A stretch of DNA of 6,587 nucleotides from NCBI GenBank assembly GCA_043774925.1, contig JAYVSZ010000025.1:1-6587 (forward strand), in the 5' to 3' direction. The notes beneath the pieces are model-generated. The model did no database searches, had not been told where the DNA came from, and saw only the letters and a program-made list of their open reading frames with translations. The DNA is from JAYVSZ01 sp043774925 (lineage in GTDB: Bacteria > Pseudomonadota > Gammaproteobacteria > Burkholderiales > Methylophilaceae). The translations under genes were made by a program, and so were the position numbers. Positions 5,626 through 6,587 of the stretch are shown in pieces (position 1 is the first letter of the stretch; each line of letters opens with the position of its first letter).

Positions 5626-6248
5626 GCTAGCATCTCCTCAAGTTTCTTCACTGCGCCTGCGGTTGCCAACACTTTTGGAAAGCGCACCAAGCTGACAGGG
5701 TCTGCGTACTGCGCTTCAACCACCATGACGTTAATCAAGTTGCGTGAAGATAAGTACAAGTTTTCGTCGAAACCATCCGTCAATAGTAATACGCCATCAG
5801 CGTAACCAAGACCTTTAATTTTCTCTACAAATTGTTTTGTTTTAGGCGTGTCGATTTTGAAATCTTCAACAACAACAATACGTTCTTGGCGTACTAGTTC
5901 AGACAAAATGGTTTGCATGCCAGCGCGATAAGCCTTACGGTTTACTTTGTGGCTGAAATTCTCATTTGGGCTGTTTGGGAAAGCACGACCGCCTCCACGC
6001 CAGATCGGGCTTGAAGACATACCTGCACGTGCGTTACCAGTACCTTTTTGTGCGTATGGCTTGTGCGTGGTGTGCGCAACTGTTGCGCGCGTTTTTTGTG
6101 CGCGTGTTGCAGTGCGTGCGTTTGCCATATAAGCCACTACCACCTGATGCACTAACGCTTCGTTAAATTCGCGGCCAAATGTAACATCAGAAACTGTCAC
6201 GCCTTTTTTGGCAAATTTACCATTTTGATCGATTAATTTAATTTCCAT
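5622..6248 (-). CDS. rplD: 50S ribosomal protein L4
   Basis: L4 is an early-assembly 23S rRNA binder. In E. coli it also represses the S10 operon by attenuation and translational control at the leader, which lies outside this window. The protein has 208 residues (E. coli 201). FGREFNEALVHQVVVAY (about 24-40) and RAQKTRA (49-55) are conserved, as is the terminal VKKLEEMLA. The tunnel loop reads KPYAQKGTGNARAG (63-76), where E. coli has KPWRQKGTGRARSG, so two arginines are replaced. The ATG shares one base with the rplC stop (TAATG) and has GGGGAG 7 bases upstream. Its stop overlaps rplW. Confidence 0.98.
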   Translation of the reverse strand: MEIKLIDQNGKFAKKGVTVSDVTFGREFNEALVHQVVVAYMANARTATRAQKTRATVAHTTHKPYAQKGTGNARAGMSSSPIWRGGGRAFPNSPNENFSHKVNRKAYRAGMQTILSELVRQERIVVVEDFKIDTPKTKQFVEKIKGLGYADGVLLLTDGFDENLYLSSRNLINVMVVEAQYADPVSLVRFPKVLATAGAVKKLEEMLA

Positions 6249-6587
6249 TATTTAGCTCCCCTTGATTTGGTCGCTTTATTTTTAATGGCTGGGCGTACAA
6301 CAACGTCTCCACCTTTAGCGCCTGGGATAGCACCTTTAATCAATAATAGATTGCGCTCAATATCCACACGCACAACCACTAGGTTTTGCGTAGTCACCGT
6401 TACCGCACCCAAATGGCCAGGCATACGCTTACCAGGGAATACTCGACCTGGATCTTGCGCCATACCGATAGAGCCAGGTACGTTATGGGATTTTGAGTTA
6501 CCGTGCGATGCTCGGTTAGACTTGAAATGATGACGCTTAATTGCGCCAGCAAAGCCTTTACCTATCGAATTACCAGTAACATCGACC
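6248..6587 (-). CDS. rplC: 50S ribosomal protein L3, C-terminal part (5' end outside window)
   Basis: The frame is open from the window edge to the TAA at 6250-6248, giving about 112 residues that begin VDVTGNSIGKGFAGAIKRH. This matches E. coli L3 from about residue 107, so roughly the N-terminal half is missing. L3 starts 50S assembly and reaches the peptidyl-transferase centre through a long loop. HGNSKSHNVPGSIG and MAQDPGRVFPGKRMPGH belong to that loop. Gln44 of the fragment (codon 6457-6455) corresponds to E. coli Gln150, the residue methylated by PrmB. The usual RNLLLIKGAIPGAKGG block and a basic tail end the protein. An internal ATG at 6463 is not the true start. Confidence 0.98.
   Translation of the reverse strand, partial: VDVTGNSIGKGFAGAIKRHHFKSNRASHGNSKSHNVPGSIGMAQDPGRVFPGKRMPGHLGAVTVTTQNLVVVRVDIERNLLLIKGAIPGAKGGDVVVRPAIKNKATKSRGAK

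Noticed and set aside
1..6587. A novel defence, mobile or secondary-metabolite system in the window
   Set aside because: All 16 genes seen, including the two cut by the window edges, are universal ribosomal-protein genes in canonical order, with no room for inserted genes. Only the rpsQ-rplN leader holds unexplained structure.

Overview
This window is a stretch of a bacterial ribosomal-protein supercluster, read entirely on the minus strand, so transcription runs from high to low coordinates. In transcription order it holds the 3' part of rplC (L3), then rplD (L4), rplW (L23), rplB (L2), rpsS (S19), rplV (L22), rpsC (S3), rplP (L16), rpmC (L29) and rpsQ (S17). These are the S10 operon without its first gene. 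After a gap of about 196 bp come rplN (L14), rplX (L24), rplE (L5), rpsN (S14), rpsH (S8) and the first two codons of rplF (L6), which are the start of the spc operon. Gene order is the canonical proteobacterial one, and every gene looks intact apart from the two cut by the window edges.

The proteins look betaproteobacterial: S8 begins MSMSDPIADML, S14 is the zinc-free 101-residue type, L2 is about 277 residues, and S3 carries an extended Ala/Lys-rich tail. The AT-leaning composition and overall sequence feel suggest a Methylophilaceae-like member (Methylotenera/Methylophilus type), but the family assignment is only an impression from memory.

Genes are packed with gaps of 1-24 nt or overlaps: TAATG at rplC/rplD, ATGA at rplD/rplW, and 17 bp at rpsC/rplP. 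Most Shine-Dalgarno sequences lie in or on the end of the preceding gene, so translational coupling is expected throughout.

The only non-coding stretch of note is 2010-2205, between rpsQ and rplN. It carries a strong sigma70-type promoter (TTGATA, 18 bp, TATAAT) preceded by AT-rich DNA, and no factor-independent terminator. The spc genes are therefore probably transcribed both by read-through and from their own promoter. The predicted leader of about 130 nt can fold into three back-to-back helices that leave no unpaired base between them, plus a small stem at the rplN ribosome binding site. This is the most interesting structure in the window and could be a regulatory RNA element. A second small hairpin pairs the rplX stop region with the rplE start codon, where E. 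coli has its S8 repressor site. No mobile element, CRISPR array, tRNA/rRNA gene or novel protein system was seen.
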